DNA from: Silene latifolia
Taxonomy: Eukaryota > Streptophyta > Magnoliopsida > Caryophyllales > Caryophyllaceae
Direction: 5' to 3'
NCBI RefSeq assembly: GCF_048544455.1
Contig: NC_133537.1
Span: 19,715,541-19,779,540 of the forward strand
Length of the DNA: 64,000 nucleotides
The notes beneath the pieces are model-generated. The model saw nothing but the letters and a program-made list of their open reading frames with translations, was not told the DNA's origin and did no database searches. How positions within the stretch are numbered: the first letter of the stretch is position 1; every line of letters starts with the position of its first letter. Position numbers and translations under genes: made by a program. Positions 34,464 through 46,730 of this stretch are shown piece by piece.

Positions 34464-35301
34464 GTCAATATATGCGCATATACCCACTCCACAACTTCTT
34501 GGAACACCCGGCTCCTCAGTGGCAGCTGGTCGACTACTATCCTAACGACAATCCCTCCACACGCAGCTTTGGGATGTGCTGTCCATACTTGTATATCATA
34601 AGCTCTCTAAGAATTCTCCCGTCACGTCGATCCCTAAACCTTACCAAGGTAGCGCCCAACATGTAGCACGGATGACTTACGCATGTCTCATAGAGACGAT
34701 GATACATCGATATGCGGACCATTCCGACATAACGATAATACACCGGCACTTGGCTCAGAGGTCCCATTCAAGGGGCATACCCAAGTAAACCGGAAGCGAT
34801 ACCATGGCTCAGAGGCCCCATATAAGAGGCATAGTCAGGATACCGTTTACTGATATACTGGTCTCAGCGGTCCCATTTAAGGGGCATGTCCCACAGTGCC
34901 AGAAGCTTTCGAATAAGAAACGTAATCACACATAAATTCATCTTGATTTATCTTTACTGAAATCTTTAGGATTTGGCAAATCTTTTTTGGAATTTCTTAT
35001 TTCTAAATTCTTTATTCGAGGAAGGTATTTAAATTTTTACTATAATAAGCTTAAGTTTATATTTTGTATTAAAGAAGTTTATTCAATCTTTTTTTTAATA
35101 AAATATGGTTACTTAATAAACACTTTATGTAAATTTTTTAAAAGTACTACTAAATCATTTCAAATATTTTTACTTTACAAACTGTAGGAGTAATACTTTT
35201 ATTAAATAAAAGATATAAATCAAGTCAGACTTATTTATTAAATAACTTACCTTGTAATTTGGAAAACGTTTAAATCATGTAAAATATTTTGGGTTTAAAA
35301 T
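34464..35301 (-). repeat. ~4-kb LTR, middle-left part
   Basis: LTR DNA without a gene. It includes three CTCAGAGGTCCCAT-type repeats (34755-34890) in ~50-bp spacing, then an AT-rich stretch to the TIR element. Confidence 0.5.
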
Positions 35302-35471
35302 AGGATTATTTTGATAAGAATAATCCGAACTATGGGTGATCTTCTTAAAATAATCCGAACTATATTTTAACCTAAAATAAACCCAACTTTGTATACACTC
35401 TTCTCAAAATAGATTCGCATGAATTTAACTTGTTATACCAGGTTATAAATGACTCGTTAATGACGTGGCAC

Positions 35472-35524
<53 letters not shown>

Positions 35525-35780
35525 TTTATTAATAATAATATATCTAATAACAATAAGGATTATTTGATAAGAATAATCCAAACTATGGGTGATCTTCTTA
35601 AAATAATCCGAACTACATTTTAACCTAAAATAAACCTAACTTTATATACACTCTCCTCAAAATATATTCGCATGAATTTAACTTGTTATACCAGGTTATA
35701 AATGACCTGTTAATGACGTGGCACTAATAATAATAATAATATTTATTAATAATATATCTAATAATAATAATAATAATAAT
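35302..35780. repeat. 254-bp tandem duplication with (TAA)n
   Basis: Two copies start at 35302 and 35556, each running from the TIR through AATGACGTGGCAC into a TAA microsatellite and TATCTAATAA. The first copy carries ~17 TAA units (35472-35523). Confidence 0.8.
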
Positions 35781-36892
35781 CATAATCCGCACTATCCGCC
35801 TCCGTCCATCATACACACCACTCATTTGGCGCCTGACCAACCAAAATCCCCACGACCCATCAGACACCCCCTTCCAGTTCCACACCACTCCCACCGAACT
35901 CCACACCCACTCTGATGCGGTGCTTGATAATTGTGTTTCTATTACCCTCTAAATTAACAAGTGCGGTGATTGATGATGGTGTTGCTATAACTTAGAAAAC
36001 TCCTCACGATACACTACCTCCTAACTTAGAAAACTCCCATTCGTTCTTCTTTTGTTTCTGTGACTTATCTTAATCCATTAAAAATCACTATTTTCTCTTC
36101 TAAAAAATGAGCATTCGGGCATGGTTATCCATTGGAATCAACCCATCAACTAACAAATAGATCTGGGAAGAGAATAGTGATGCAATCGTAATCCTCAAAT
36201 TTAATTAGTTAATTAAATAATTAATCCTGCAAATCTCCATTTCAGTCCAGCGACCATCGTCTACCCAACTCCGCCACCAAAATCATTATTCATTACCTTG
36301 ATTTTCTTCTCAAATTAGCAACATGAGGAACATCGGCATGGCTGTCGGCGCCGGCAATTCGCGACCGACTTCAGGCGAGATAACTGGTGTTTCTGAGGGT
36401 GAGGACCGACTTCAGGCGATATTTCTGGCAAATTAATGGTGTCTACTTTTGATAGTAAGTTATCGTTTTCCGGCGTAGTGTGGGACAAGAGTTAGGTGGT
36501 GTTATGGTCAGTTGAGTTTTTGGTGGTCAAGCGATTTAGTGGTGGTATGATGAGAGTGTATTGTTGGTGTTGGTGACTTGGTGGTGGTGTGTGGCAGCAG
36601 TCTGACGGTGATGATTTTTGAGTGTTTGGTTGGTCGGTGTATGAAGAGTTTAGGGATGAAGGGAAGTAGGGAACGAAGTAAATGGGACTTGTGGTAGTAT
36701 AGGATCTTTTTAATTTTAATAATGAATTTTTTTTCATTTTTTTTAAAGTGTGACCTGACAAATAGGTAATAGGTCACCGAGTGCATTATGAGAAGATGAG
36801 GTTAATAGTACGGTTTATTATGAGATTAAATGTAGTTCATATTATTGTAAGAAGATTACTCATAGTTTGGATTATTCTTGTCAAATAACCCT
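35302..36892. mobile_element. long-TIR DNA transposon, non-autonomous (Mutator-like candidate), copy 2
   Basis: The left end AGGATTATTTTGATAAGAAT and the right end (reverse complement AGGGTTATTTGACAAGAATA) form inverted repeats of about 60 bp that continue through AATCCxAACTATGxGT. Flanks share TTAAAAT on both sides. The ends resemble those of copy 1 at 12861. The left end is tandemly duplicated (35302-35555 and 35556-35780). Inside, 36300-36450 has GC-rich words (GCCGGCAATTCGCGACC; GACCGACTTCAGGCGA twice) and no clear gene. Confidence 0.65.
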
Positions 36893-38184
36893 TTAAAATA
36901 TTAGTGAATGCTTTTGATTTTTAAATCTTAAGAGAATTATTTTCAAACTTTAATATTTTAATAAAGTTTAAACTTATCAATTCTAGGCTTAGATAAATTT
37001 AATGAGGAAAGCTATAATCCCATTAGACTAGTGGTTAAGAGCTAATCTGCTTTTACTCATTTAAAAGAAACATCTCAATAGTATACGTAGTATAATAAGG
37101 TAAATGCAAAAACCATGAGATAGCATGTCAGAACGTACGCCATACAATCGTAAATAAATGTAGGCAATCAAGATATTATTTAATTATATTTTCTAATCAT
37201 GTTTCTAGGTGAGAAAATAACACAACGATAAATCAATTGTTATCATGTAATTTTAACATACCAGTCCAACTAAATTAATCGTTTAACTAGTGCACATGTA
37301 CATTTCATGCTATTATCATTAATTTAACGGTCTAGTAATTCTAATCAAATTTTAATAGTCAAACAAGTTACGGAATTCTTATTTAAACATATTCATTAAC
37401 ATTAGCATATCGAGTCTTGTAAGATTAAGGAGGGATAGAATAAGGTCGGGTTACCGAAGTTAGTGAAATAAGTGAATGTGCTTATCAATCCGATTTATCG
37501 ATAATCAATCGTTATTAATAAGGTCACAAGTCTGTCTTAAATCCGTCATTAAAGCAAGAGAAGTCCAAGTCCGAATCCCGTCAATCAAACCTTGCATTAC
37601 GAATGGTCAAGTTAATAAATTGGACCAAAGTCGTATCACTTAAAAGAAAGTGACAGGGAGTGTAACGTAATTTAACAGGAAAAACTCCATTTGGGCTATC
37701 CCCAAATCGATTTAGGGATTTAGGTCACCAGAACTCACCCCACACTGGTGATTCGTGCGGCTGTTCACGGCGAAGGGCGGCAGCGACAACAGTTAGTGAC
37801 TATGGCAACGGTGACACTGGTGGCGGTGGTTTGAAGACAGAACAAGGAGAAGCAGATCAGAGGGACGAAAACAAAGGAAGGAAGAAAAGAAGAAGGGAAC
37901 AAGGAAATAGAGGCTTACGATGGTGGTGGTGCTTCGACGACAACGAGGATGACGACGTGGGCACAGTTGATGGTGGTAGAGATAGAGGTGACTGGTGATA
38001 CTCGAAAACAGACGAGGGAGAAAAGTGAGACGGTCTATTTATATAGGTAAATGAAATAAGGAGAAAGAAGGAGAAGGGCGGCTCATGGTGTCTGACGACA
38101 GTGACGACAATAATGGTGGTTGATGGCTGCTGACAAGGGCTCACGGGGTGACAGTGGGACCGCCAACCTCTATTTTAGAAATAG
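36893..38184 (-). repeat. ~4-kb LTR, middle part with promoter
   Basis: LTR DNA whose minus strand carries the TATA-like motif (38035-38047) followed by a pyrimidine-rich, Ser/Pro-type leader (38000-37860). The open frames there are not supported as genes. Confidence 0.5.
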
Positions 38185-38546
38185 GTGAAAGATTATATAG
38201 ATGTGAAAGCGGAATTTCAGGAAACAATTTCCTAACATATATCCAAGGAACACATGCATAAGATAATATAAATCATAATAAAAGGCGAAAAGAATATTTA
38301 CCTCTTTAAGCATAAATTCCACAAATAGCTTATATGGAAGAGATCTAAGAGCTCCACTTGTTGCCCCTCTACTCGGTCCACAAGCATAACCCGGAAACCC
38401 ACGTCTGCTAGAACGGAAGAGAAGGATCAATATCACTCTCTTACTTTTATGGGTGCTTGAGGCAGACGATATATAGGAAGAACAATATGTTTTCTCCCTT
38501 GTGGTTTCTTATGGAAAAGCTTCATCATCTTTTTCCATCAACCTAC
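38185..38546 (-). repeat. copia B 3' LTR, left piece
   Basis: This piece is closely similar to 51614-51975, including TTATATAGATGTGAAAG, the GAAAAGAATATTTACCTCTT word and the TATATAGGAAGAACAATATG promoter region. It stops abruptly at the foreign TGTAATACTCCG start. Confidence 0.85.
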
Positions 38547-38616
38547 TGTAATACTCCGTATTTAATAATTATATAATAATATTTTATTGTATTTAGCGAG
38601 TTGGGCTTTAGACGGA

Positions 38617-38647
38617 ATAATAATAATAATAGTAATAAATAATAATG

Positions 38648-38722
<75 letters not shown>
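38617..38722. repeat. (TAA)n microsatellite
   Basis: About 30 TAA units with two interruptions near 38631 and 38645. Read in other frames it gives long poly-Tyr or poly-Leu frames that are not genes. Confidence 0.95.
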
Positions 38723-38723
<1 letters not shown>

Positions 38724-40245
38724 ATAATACATGTATTTATACACCCACCTACCATACTACACTCACCTTATATACCCTTACCCACCCTTACCAACCCTTA
38801 TCCTAACATAATCCAACAAATCCACATAAAAGATAAAGGAGAAGAGAGAAAGAGAGATTAGAAGAAAAGTGGTGATTTTACCCTCTGCCTCGGGATCGTA
38901 AGGTAAAACCGTCTCAAACTAATTTTTATATTATTTTATTTAACCCGCCTTAACCTTGACCCGTCTCTGACCGCCCTTGACCGTTTGTTGACCACCGTTG
39001 ACCACCCATACTCGGTTTGACCGAGTGTTTTAAAGGGTCATAACTGTTTTGTACAACCGTCTTAAGACGGGTTTTTAACCCCTTTGTCCTGACTTACCTG
39101 GGTTGGGGTTAGAGTGGTTGTGTCGAGGGTAGTGAGAAGAAGCTATTGGTGGTCTTGGGTGGTGGGTTAGGTGGCTGTGGTGGTCGAAAATCGAGTCTAA
39201 AAGGGGGTGTACGACCTGTTTGTTATCGTTTTTGTGTTGTTCATTGTTGGTGGTTATTGTGGCGGTTGTTGGGGGCCAGGTTTGAGGGACATGGCAAGTG
39301 AGGGTTAGGTCATGACCACCATGGTGGTGGTGGCCCACGATGGGGGCTGTTATGGTCGGTTGAGTAAGGGTGTCGGGTTTGGTTGTTGTGTATATCGTGT
39401 TGTTGCTGGTTGTCGTCGTCGTGTTTTGCTGCTGTTGCTGGTGGTGGCTGCCGGCATGGTGGTCGTACTTGGACCCACCGTGGTCAGGGCGGCACCATGG
39501 TGGTGGTGCCGGCCACGGTGGTGGCGGTTTGTGGGTGTGGTGCCCGTGTGGAGGGTGGCACGCGATGGTGGTGTTGGTGTGGGTGTTAGCGGGTTTTGGG
39601 TAGAGTTTAAGACGGGATTTAATTAATTAAATAATGGGTATGAATCGGGATTTGACCCATGTGATTGGGGAATATTTGAGACGGGATTTGAATAGCTTAA
39701 GACGGGTTTATATTTAATTAATTGAATTCTTATTTAATTTAATTAGATTAGTTAGTAATTAAATATATTTAATTACTTTAATTAGGTGACGGTTTTATGA
39801 AGCGGTATTATTATGGGATCGGGTTTGCTTATGGAGCTTGTGATAAGGAATGTTTATCCTACCCAGTTTCAATGTTTCATATATTTACTAAACGAGTCAT
39901 TTGCCTTTTTCTGCATGAGTGACTCGCATTGTATGATATTGGTTTTTGACTGCTCGACGAGTCGGGATATTTGAGGAACTGGTATCCGTTGATATGTTTG
40001 GCATGTCATGGTGTATAGTGTCTGTCATGCATTTCATATTGTGACGGTTGTGATTGTATATGTCGGAGGATTTATTGTTTTTGTTGTTTCGGAGACGTAA
40101 GACGGTTGAGAGACCGTCTTACATTTGAGTTGCTTCTTGGAGCTTCCCACTCCAAGACGGATATGCACATTAATGGCTTGAGTCACTAAGGGACTCGTGT
40201 GGTTGAGACACGACGTCTGGCAGGGGATCCGGTTGGCTTCCGGAC

Positions 40246-40360
40246 CCGGTACGTCTGGGCGTGTCCCGGTACCTGTTTGTGATTGTTGGTATGTCTGGGC
40301 GTGTCCCGGTACCAGTGTGGTTGTTGGTATGTCTGGGCGTGTTCCAATACCGTGGATGTG
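40246..40360 (+). repeat. ~40-bp tandem repeat, three copies
   Basis: TACGTCTGGGCGTGTCCCGG and its variants TATGTCTGGGCGTGTTCCAA repeat three times with GTGGTTGTTGG-type linkers inside the chromovirus-like LTR. Confidence 0.8.
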
Positions 40361-41891
40361 GTTGTTTGATAGTGTCTCATTCATATCATAGTCATGTTGT
40401 ATATTCACACACTCGAGTCGTGTCACACTTTATTTATTGAAACTGACGTTTGTTATGTCTGTGTAATTGTCACCTATTTCCGGGGTGGCCTATGTCGATC
40501 CACATGATGAGTTTCGTAGTAATGGTTGATTTTCTATATCATTGGAGTGGTCAAAAATCAGATTTTTACGATAAATTTTCTTTCCCACCATGGATGAGCT
40601 TAGAAACTTGTGCTTTTGAGTCGATAACCGGATTTTCGTGTTTGTTGTTGGGTCATATTGAACAAGAAAGGCTTAACACTTGTTGTTAATGTCGGATTTT
40701 ACCTTTTATACGAAAGTTTCAATTTAAAAGTTTTGAGTTACTTTTCATTTTCATGAATGAAACTTGTGTTAATCGTCTTACAAAGACTACCGTTATCTCT
40801 AGTGGTGTGGTACATTGTCTTAAAAATGAAGATTTCATTGCAAATTTTAGCCTAAAATTTTGAACCAAGTGAGGAATATGAACAATTTTGATTTTTACCC
40901 AAATATGGATTAATAGTATTGTAAAACTATCATATTATTTTTGGAATTTTGTAATAAAATGGTGTGAATCAAAATTTTCCGTCTTGAAGGTTGACAAATT
41001 TTTCGAAAGTGTTGTGAAAAGTATACATAAGCTTTGATTTTACGTTCGTGATGTACTTCATTTATTCCTTATTATTCTAATCTTCGATTACAACGTTTTG
41101 TGAAGTCGTGCATAAGAAGTTTTTCCTTCTTAAAATATTATTTTCGAAAAAGAATGGTATACCTACCCGGATTTTTGACGTTTCTAAGTTATATCTTGTA
41201 CCAATTGAATAGTAATACTTTGAACTTGGCTTATAATGACATGTACCATCCTATGACGGATTACGTTGTATTAAGTTTTTTGAGAAATTTGAAACAAATG
41301 ACCTTTATGCTAAAGTTTTAATATAGCATTTCGCATTTGAGTCAAGTTTGAGTAAAATTGCATTAGAGTTGAGTTTTGAAGTTGCATCATTTTCCAAAGT
41401 TCATCATATTTCAAGTGTGCTATTAGGACGATTTTAAGGTGTCGACTATTGATTTCCTATCCCTTCCACGCTATTTAATTTGCTACCTTTTCCTATCCGT
41501 TCTGGATTGTTTTGATTCTTAACACCCTATCCGTTGAGTTAACCCGAGATTTTCGGGTATAGAGTTATGTGTGAAACCAAAAGAGTGTTTTCCCACCCTA
41601 GCCTTATGCATATGCCTCCTACAAGATGTGTGGAATTGGACATAGTCATCAAAGTTTTATAATTTGGGAACATTAGGACGGTAGTTGACCCATGTAATGT
41701 TTTGAGTATGGCGAATTGATCATGAGAGACAACTTATAAATGATGAGTTGAGTGCAATCAAAATCGGATATTTAGCGGTTGTGTGAACTCATCATAGATA
41801 GTGAACACAATTTGAGAACATGTGAGAGTGACCTTTTGAGCACGACTCAAGTATTTTGGCTGGCATATGGCTGAGTTGGATTTGTAGAATG

Positions 41892-42084
41892 ATTGTGCTT
41901 ATATGTGTGACCTCATAGAATTATATTATTTTAGACATTAATCCAATCTTATTGTGATTAATTACCATACTTATTCTCTAGTAAGAAATTATGATTTACG
42001 AAAATAACATAATAATTATCTATATAAAAAATCCTATGTTATATTTAGTAATTGCCGGAAATGTCTTTGGACATATTCCTTCAA
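41892..42084 (-). repeat. copia B 3' LTR, right piece
   Basis: This matches 52095-52286 (ATTGTGCTTATATGTGTGACC through AGTAATTGCCGGAAAT and GGACATATT). It ends beside CCCACTTGTG, whose minus-strand CACAAGTGGG is the purine tract before the LTR. Confidence 0.85.
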
Positions 42085-42199
42085 TGTCCCACTTGTGCGT
42101 AGACAATAAGGCAATCATCAAATTCCTTAAATATCTTAATGTCAATTTTGATAACACAATAACATACTATGTTCATTATGTCTTCCAACAAAATTATAT

Positions 42200-44640
42200 T
42201 TCCTGATCCCGAGTTCGAACTGCTTATACAAGGATTAACTTCTTAATCCAATCCAGCATGACCATGCATTTTCTCAGTTCTTGCTCATCAAGAGGCCTAG
42301 ACACCAATCTTATTGTATAGGAGGACTTATCCAATCTTGTATCATCAAAACTCCCACTCAATTCTTAGTCATCATGACTACTGCCTTTATTGCCTCCTTT
42401 TACGGCGCGACGTTTAACACTGTCAATGCATAACTAATCATATCATGGTTGGAATGATATACTCATGTTAAAGGAATGTACTAAATTTAGATTTTGATTC
42501 TATGTTAGAATCTAGTTCGGTCAATTCGCAATATATCTAATATATCCATGCGATTGAGTGAACATCCCCATGTTTCCATAGCCCATGGAATTGCACTATC
42601 AAACAATCTCATGCTAGTCTTTCGTTGTATCACTTATGTCTAATTTAGTGATACTGACTAGGGACAGAATTATGCTGTGATCTCTATTCACTGACAGTTT
42701 TCCATTTATCAAAACACTTTTGATGATCCTATAGAGAAATCACATGCTTTCTGGACATTTTATTTAATACTAAACCAATAATTAAATAAGAAATCAATAT
42801 TATATTATAGATGAACATTCCAAAACATCAACCATATTTTTAATATAATAACTCTATTTCCTCAAATAGAATTTTAATGCCAAAATCCGATTGGCTTAAT
42901 TACCATAGACCTAGTATAACTCTCATACTTAGGTTGTGGAGTAAGTTTAGTCAAATGAGTTTGCGACATTTGCATTGGTGTGAACCTTACAAATTAATCT
43001 CCTTTGTTGCATTTGTAGCTTCTATATTCCCAGCTTCAGACACAAAAACCGTGAGGGTGATTTGTATAGAACTCTTCCAGCTCACCAGTCTTCCATTGAG
43101 ACAAAGAGTGAAACCAAACTAACTGCAGAAGTAATCTTAAGCCACTATGGAAGCTCGCATCTCTGTAACTAGTAACAACCAATTCATCATCTCAACCGTA
43201 TACCACGAAGTTGTCCTTAGTTCTTCCCAAGTACTTAAGGATAGTCTTCACTCCAACTCAATGCACTAGTCATGGGTTTGACAGGTATTTGCAGCATATT
43301 TTCAAAGCATTTACAACATCCGGTCGAGTACACATCATGTTATACATGATGAATCCAATTTGAACATAACAAGTACCTTATCAATATAATGTACCAATCA
43401 TCTTCATAGATATTGATACCTAATATATAATCTGTATTCTTAGATCCTTCATAGAAAAATAATGTACCAATCATCTCTTGACTGACTCAAGCAGATACAT
43501 CGTTTCCTTTGATTAGTATGTCATTCACATACAATACTGAGAAAGTAATATTACTCTCAGTTAACTTAACATCCTCTTTTAAGAACTCCTTCAATAAAGG
43601 GGTTTTGACATCCGTTTTAGCATGACTCTTAGTCATTTTTTGGAATCCTGACTCACCAAAGCATCTATGTAAATAGTAGGTTGCCTTTTTTTTTTTTTTT
43701 TTTTTTCCAAAATCATTATTTCAGAACTTTATGTCAAATAAGTTTCTATAAACTTTTTTTTGCATCGAAACATGAAATCTACTATTTCTACGCTGGGTAA
43801 TGGCAACCAGTGCGGGTGGCGAATGGGATGTAGGTCGAACCCACACCATCTTCTAGAACATCTATATGTTGTGTCATATCACTAATTTGTTGCTCGTCGT
43901 CACGAACTGCTTTGAGATGTATACTACTCCCACTTGACTTTTTGGAAATAAACTCTTTTTCCAAAAAGACACCACCACGAGAAACAAACATTTTGTTCTG
44001 CTTTGGTTGTAGAAATAATACCCCTTAGTCTCTTTGAGATAACCCACAAAAGACATGTGTTAGATTTGGGTGAGAACTTGTCGAATAGTAAATGTTTTAT
44101 ATTGACCTCACAATCCCAAATCTTCATAAAAGACAACATTAGAACATTTTTAATCCATATCTCATATGGTGTTTCTTCTATTACTTTGGTCAGAGCCATA
44201 TTAAGTTTGAATGCTGCAGTTTTAAATGTGAATCCCTAGAATGAAGTTGGAATGTCAGCAAGACTCATAATGAATCCAACTATATCTAATAAGGTTCGAT
44301 TCCTCCGTTCGGAAACTCCGTTTTCCTGGCGGAATTAATTGTGAAATAATTACACAATATTTTAAATGATCATCAAACTCTTGAGAATAAATATATACTA
44401 CCACGATCGGATCGTAGTGTTTTTTTTATTTTTTTCCCAAGTTGGTTTTCCACTTCATTTTGAAATTGTTCGAACTGTTCAAATGATTCCGACTTATGAA
44501 TTAACCATACCCACCTCTTGCTAATGTGCTCATAGACCCCCACATCCGTATGTATTAGGGTTATAACTTCATTTGCCCTTTCACTAATCCCGGTGAACGT
44601 GACATTGTCTTTTTCCACATCAAGCAATATTTGCATGTGT
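42200..44640 (-). pseudogene. copia B pol remnants: integrase, reverse transcriptase, RNase H
   Basis: The reading is heavily broken but in the correct order on the minus strand. Integrase is at about 44640-43780: RANEVITLIHTDVGVYEHIS, SESFEQFEQFQNEVENQLGK, KTLRSDRG, then EETPYEIW, LMLSFMKIWDCE, KGYYFYN and KEFISKKSSGS in shifting frames. Reverse transcriptase remains at about 43620-43380 (TPLLKEFLKED, FSVLYVNDILIKGND, YILGINIYED). RNase H traces lie at about 43330-42880 (the VLGK-NxGQL region, SMEDW). Stops and frameshifts are frequent throughout. The YVDD-type site reads YVND. It cannot encode a working polyprotein. Confidence 0.75.
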
Positions 44641-44790
44641 CATAAGATTCAAAATCAAATGACTTGAGAATTTCACATCATTATGAACTTCTCGATGCAT
44701 TTTGCGATTATGTGGCCTAAACGACAATATCATATGTAGGTGGTGTTTGAATCATTCTTCTTATATTTCTTGATGTCGATGTTATAGATG

Positions 44791-45104
44791 TGTAACACCC
44801 CGGCCCAAACCGGGTTGGGAGCGGTTACTTATGATAGCTCACCAGGCTGTGTACATGGCCCACAAATCAACACGGGTCCTTTATAGCGCAGTTTCTTCTC
44901 ACTCATGCGCATCCCGGGAACCTTCCTAGGAGGTCACCCATCCTAAGACTACTCCAGCCAAACACGCTTAACTTTGGAGTTCTTTCACATGGATGACCAT
45001 AAAAGAAAGTGCACTTTGTTGATATGAGTATTACTTACAATCCCTTTAAGCACTAGTAATTTAAGCCTATCACTAGACCTCTTCAATTAACATGGAGTGT
45101 TACA
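44791..45104 (-). mobile_element. Cassandra TRIM solo LTR
   Basis: The 314-bp sequence runs TGTAACACCCCGG..GGAGTGTTACA and has an exact target duplication AGATG (44786-44790, 45105-45109). It contains 5S rRNA-related sequence at about 44907-44994, the diagnostic feature of Cassandra LTRs, which use the 5S internal promoter for RNA polymerase III. No internal domain remains. Confidence 0.9.
44907..44994 (-). promoter_or_regulatory. 5S rRNA-derived internal promoter region in the Cassandra LTR
   Basis: The plus strand reads GGAGGTCACCCATCCTAAGA and AACACGCTTAACTTTGGAGT, the complement of the 3' and middle parts of plant 5S rRNA (GGATGGGTGACCTCC, AAGCGTGTTT). The middle block covers the region of the pol III internal control elements. 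Several positions differ from canonical 5S, so activity is doubtful. Confidence 0.8.
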
Positions 45105-46730
45105 AGATGTGTCTTTTCAATACATACAAACCATTTTGATAATTGGCGTTGTACTTCTTTTTGTTCTTTACACATTACATATAATGTGATTACCATAACT
45201 GGTATCAAATATTCAAGTATAAACTACTACAATTGCATCTATAATAAATATACCTTTGGTAGAAAATCCGTTTTTCTTACCCTCTATATACTGAGGGAAA
45301 TTCATCTTCTAATGGTTAACTTTTAGACAATAGAAGCACTAATATAGAATTGTAACATTAGTTTTTGAATCGGGTTTCCTTTTCCAAAAGAATAATACTA
45401 TGCATCATGTTTGCCTTTGTCATTCTTTAGAATTGGCGTAGCCCTAATACTTTTGAACGGTTTCCTTTTATGAACCATAAGAACACCTTTATGTTCTTTT
45501 CCCGGTTCATTTGGGATGTTTCTCTCAGCCTAAATCAACATATCATGCAACGTTTGCAAGATTATTTTTCCTTATTACATGCAAAAGTTCAAATACAAGT
45601 TTTGAAAACCCATAATGCAATGAATTGATCACAATATCAATAACCAGCTCAAGTGGTTAAGCAAAATCCAGTTTTTCCATGACCTGAAAATGTTCAATCA
45701 AATTGAACACATGCGGGTTAAGTGGTCGACCTCTAGCCAACTTGCTTACGATGAGCCTTGAATCTTGTCAGCCTAATATGTTCTTGAAACATTGTTTTCA
45801 GTTGTGTCATAATACTATATGCATCCATTTTCACCAAAAATATTTTTGAAAGTCTTGTTCCATGCATACTAGTATTAGACATATAACTTGCATGGCTATC
45901 ACAATGATTCACCCTCTGGCATTCCTTTCAATATCTAATGTTGTTTTAGGGAGTTCAGAGGAGAGAGAGTGTTCAAAACAGACTCCTTCTCTTCACATCT
46001 TAGAACAATTCTCGGATTTCTTTCCCATTTCAAGATATTATTAGCATTCAATTTGTCCTTCTTAAGGACAGGGTACAGATTAAAAAAAAAGTTGGTATTA
46101 GTCATTATACCTACATAAACATAAGAACATGCGAGTATAAGCAAAATGTTCATCAAAGCAGTTTAAAACAACTTTTTAAACTACTAAACGCCTTTTAAAA
46201 ATTATCCCCTAAAAGGCATTTAAGCAAGATCCTCTCCCACTATACATCAAACGGACTTTGGCCCTGCCTTCAATAAATAGTGTTTGAGGTAAGTAACCCT
46301 TTACTAATTATACCAATTTATAAGTCTTGGTTGATATATTAACAATTCCTTGTTAATACACCAACTTTGTTTCAAAATTCAAAACTTTGTCTTTTTATAG
46401 TTTTGTTGAGCTAAACCAAACATTAACTTGTAGGTTTCATAAACCCACCCTATTATCCTTAGAAATACAAGTGATACCCTACTTTGGCAGAACCTGCCAC
46501 TTATGTTCTAAGGCTTAATAAGTGTTGTTTGGAAAAACATAAGACTCAATATTACATATTTGGGGATCGAATGTCGGTCATAGTACGGTGAACTTATAAT
46601 AAAATAACCACATTCACAAAATAAAAGAAAGCATAAAACAAACTTAAATGCAAGCATAAAAAAATAGTGATTTAGTATGGATCCTAAACTAACTAGGTCA
46701 AGCTTTTTCCAGCTCTCCATCTTTCAAGAA

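Larger units (their letters stand above)
38547..41891 (+). mobile_element. chromovirus-like LTR sequence inserted in the copia B LTR
   Basis: The insert begins TGTAATACTCCGTATTTAAT, an LTR start typical of plant Tekay/Del-type Ty3 elements. It carries a long TAA microsatellite, a G/C-rich leader-like part (38850-39600), three ~40-bp repeats (40246-40360) and then an AT-rich part with no gene. About 118 bp of the host LTR (51977-52094 equivalent) is missing at this point, so insertion was accompanied by deletion and no duplication is visible. The right LTR end inside this span is unclear. No PBS or pol was found. Confidence 0.5.
44641..46730 (-). other. copia B interior, gag and pre-integrase region, very degraded
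   Basis: Apart from the Cassandra LTR at 44791-45104, this holds short words compatible with a copia pre-integrase/gag region on the minus strand (45400-45880), but no frame longer than about 70 codons supports a domain. No other gene is visible. Confidence 0.4.

Noticed and set aside
38543-38755. Open frames rich in tyrosine or leucine
   Set aside because: They are translations of the TAA microsatellite.
39312-39626. 104-codon frame, valine- and arginine-rich, on the plus strand
   Set aside because: Low-complexity translation of GT-rich LTR DNA with several overlapping frames of equal length; no domain.
44907-44994. A 5S rRNA gene
   Set aside because: Only part of the 5S sequence is present, with mismatches, inside an LTR with a target duplication; it is Cassandra.
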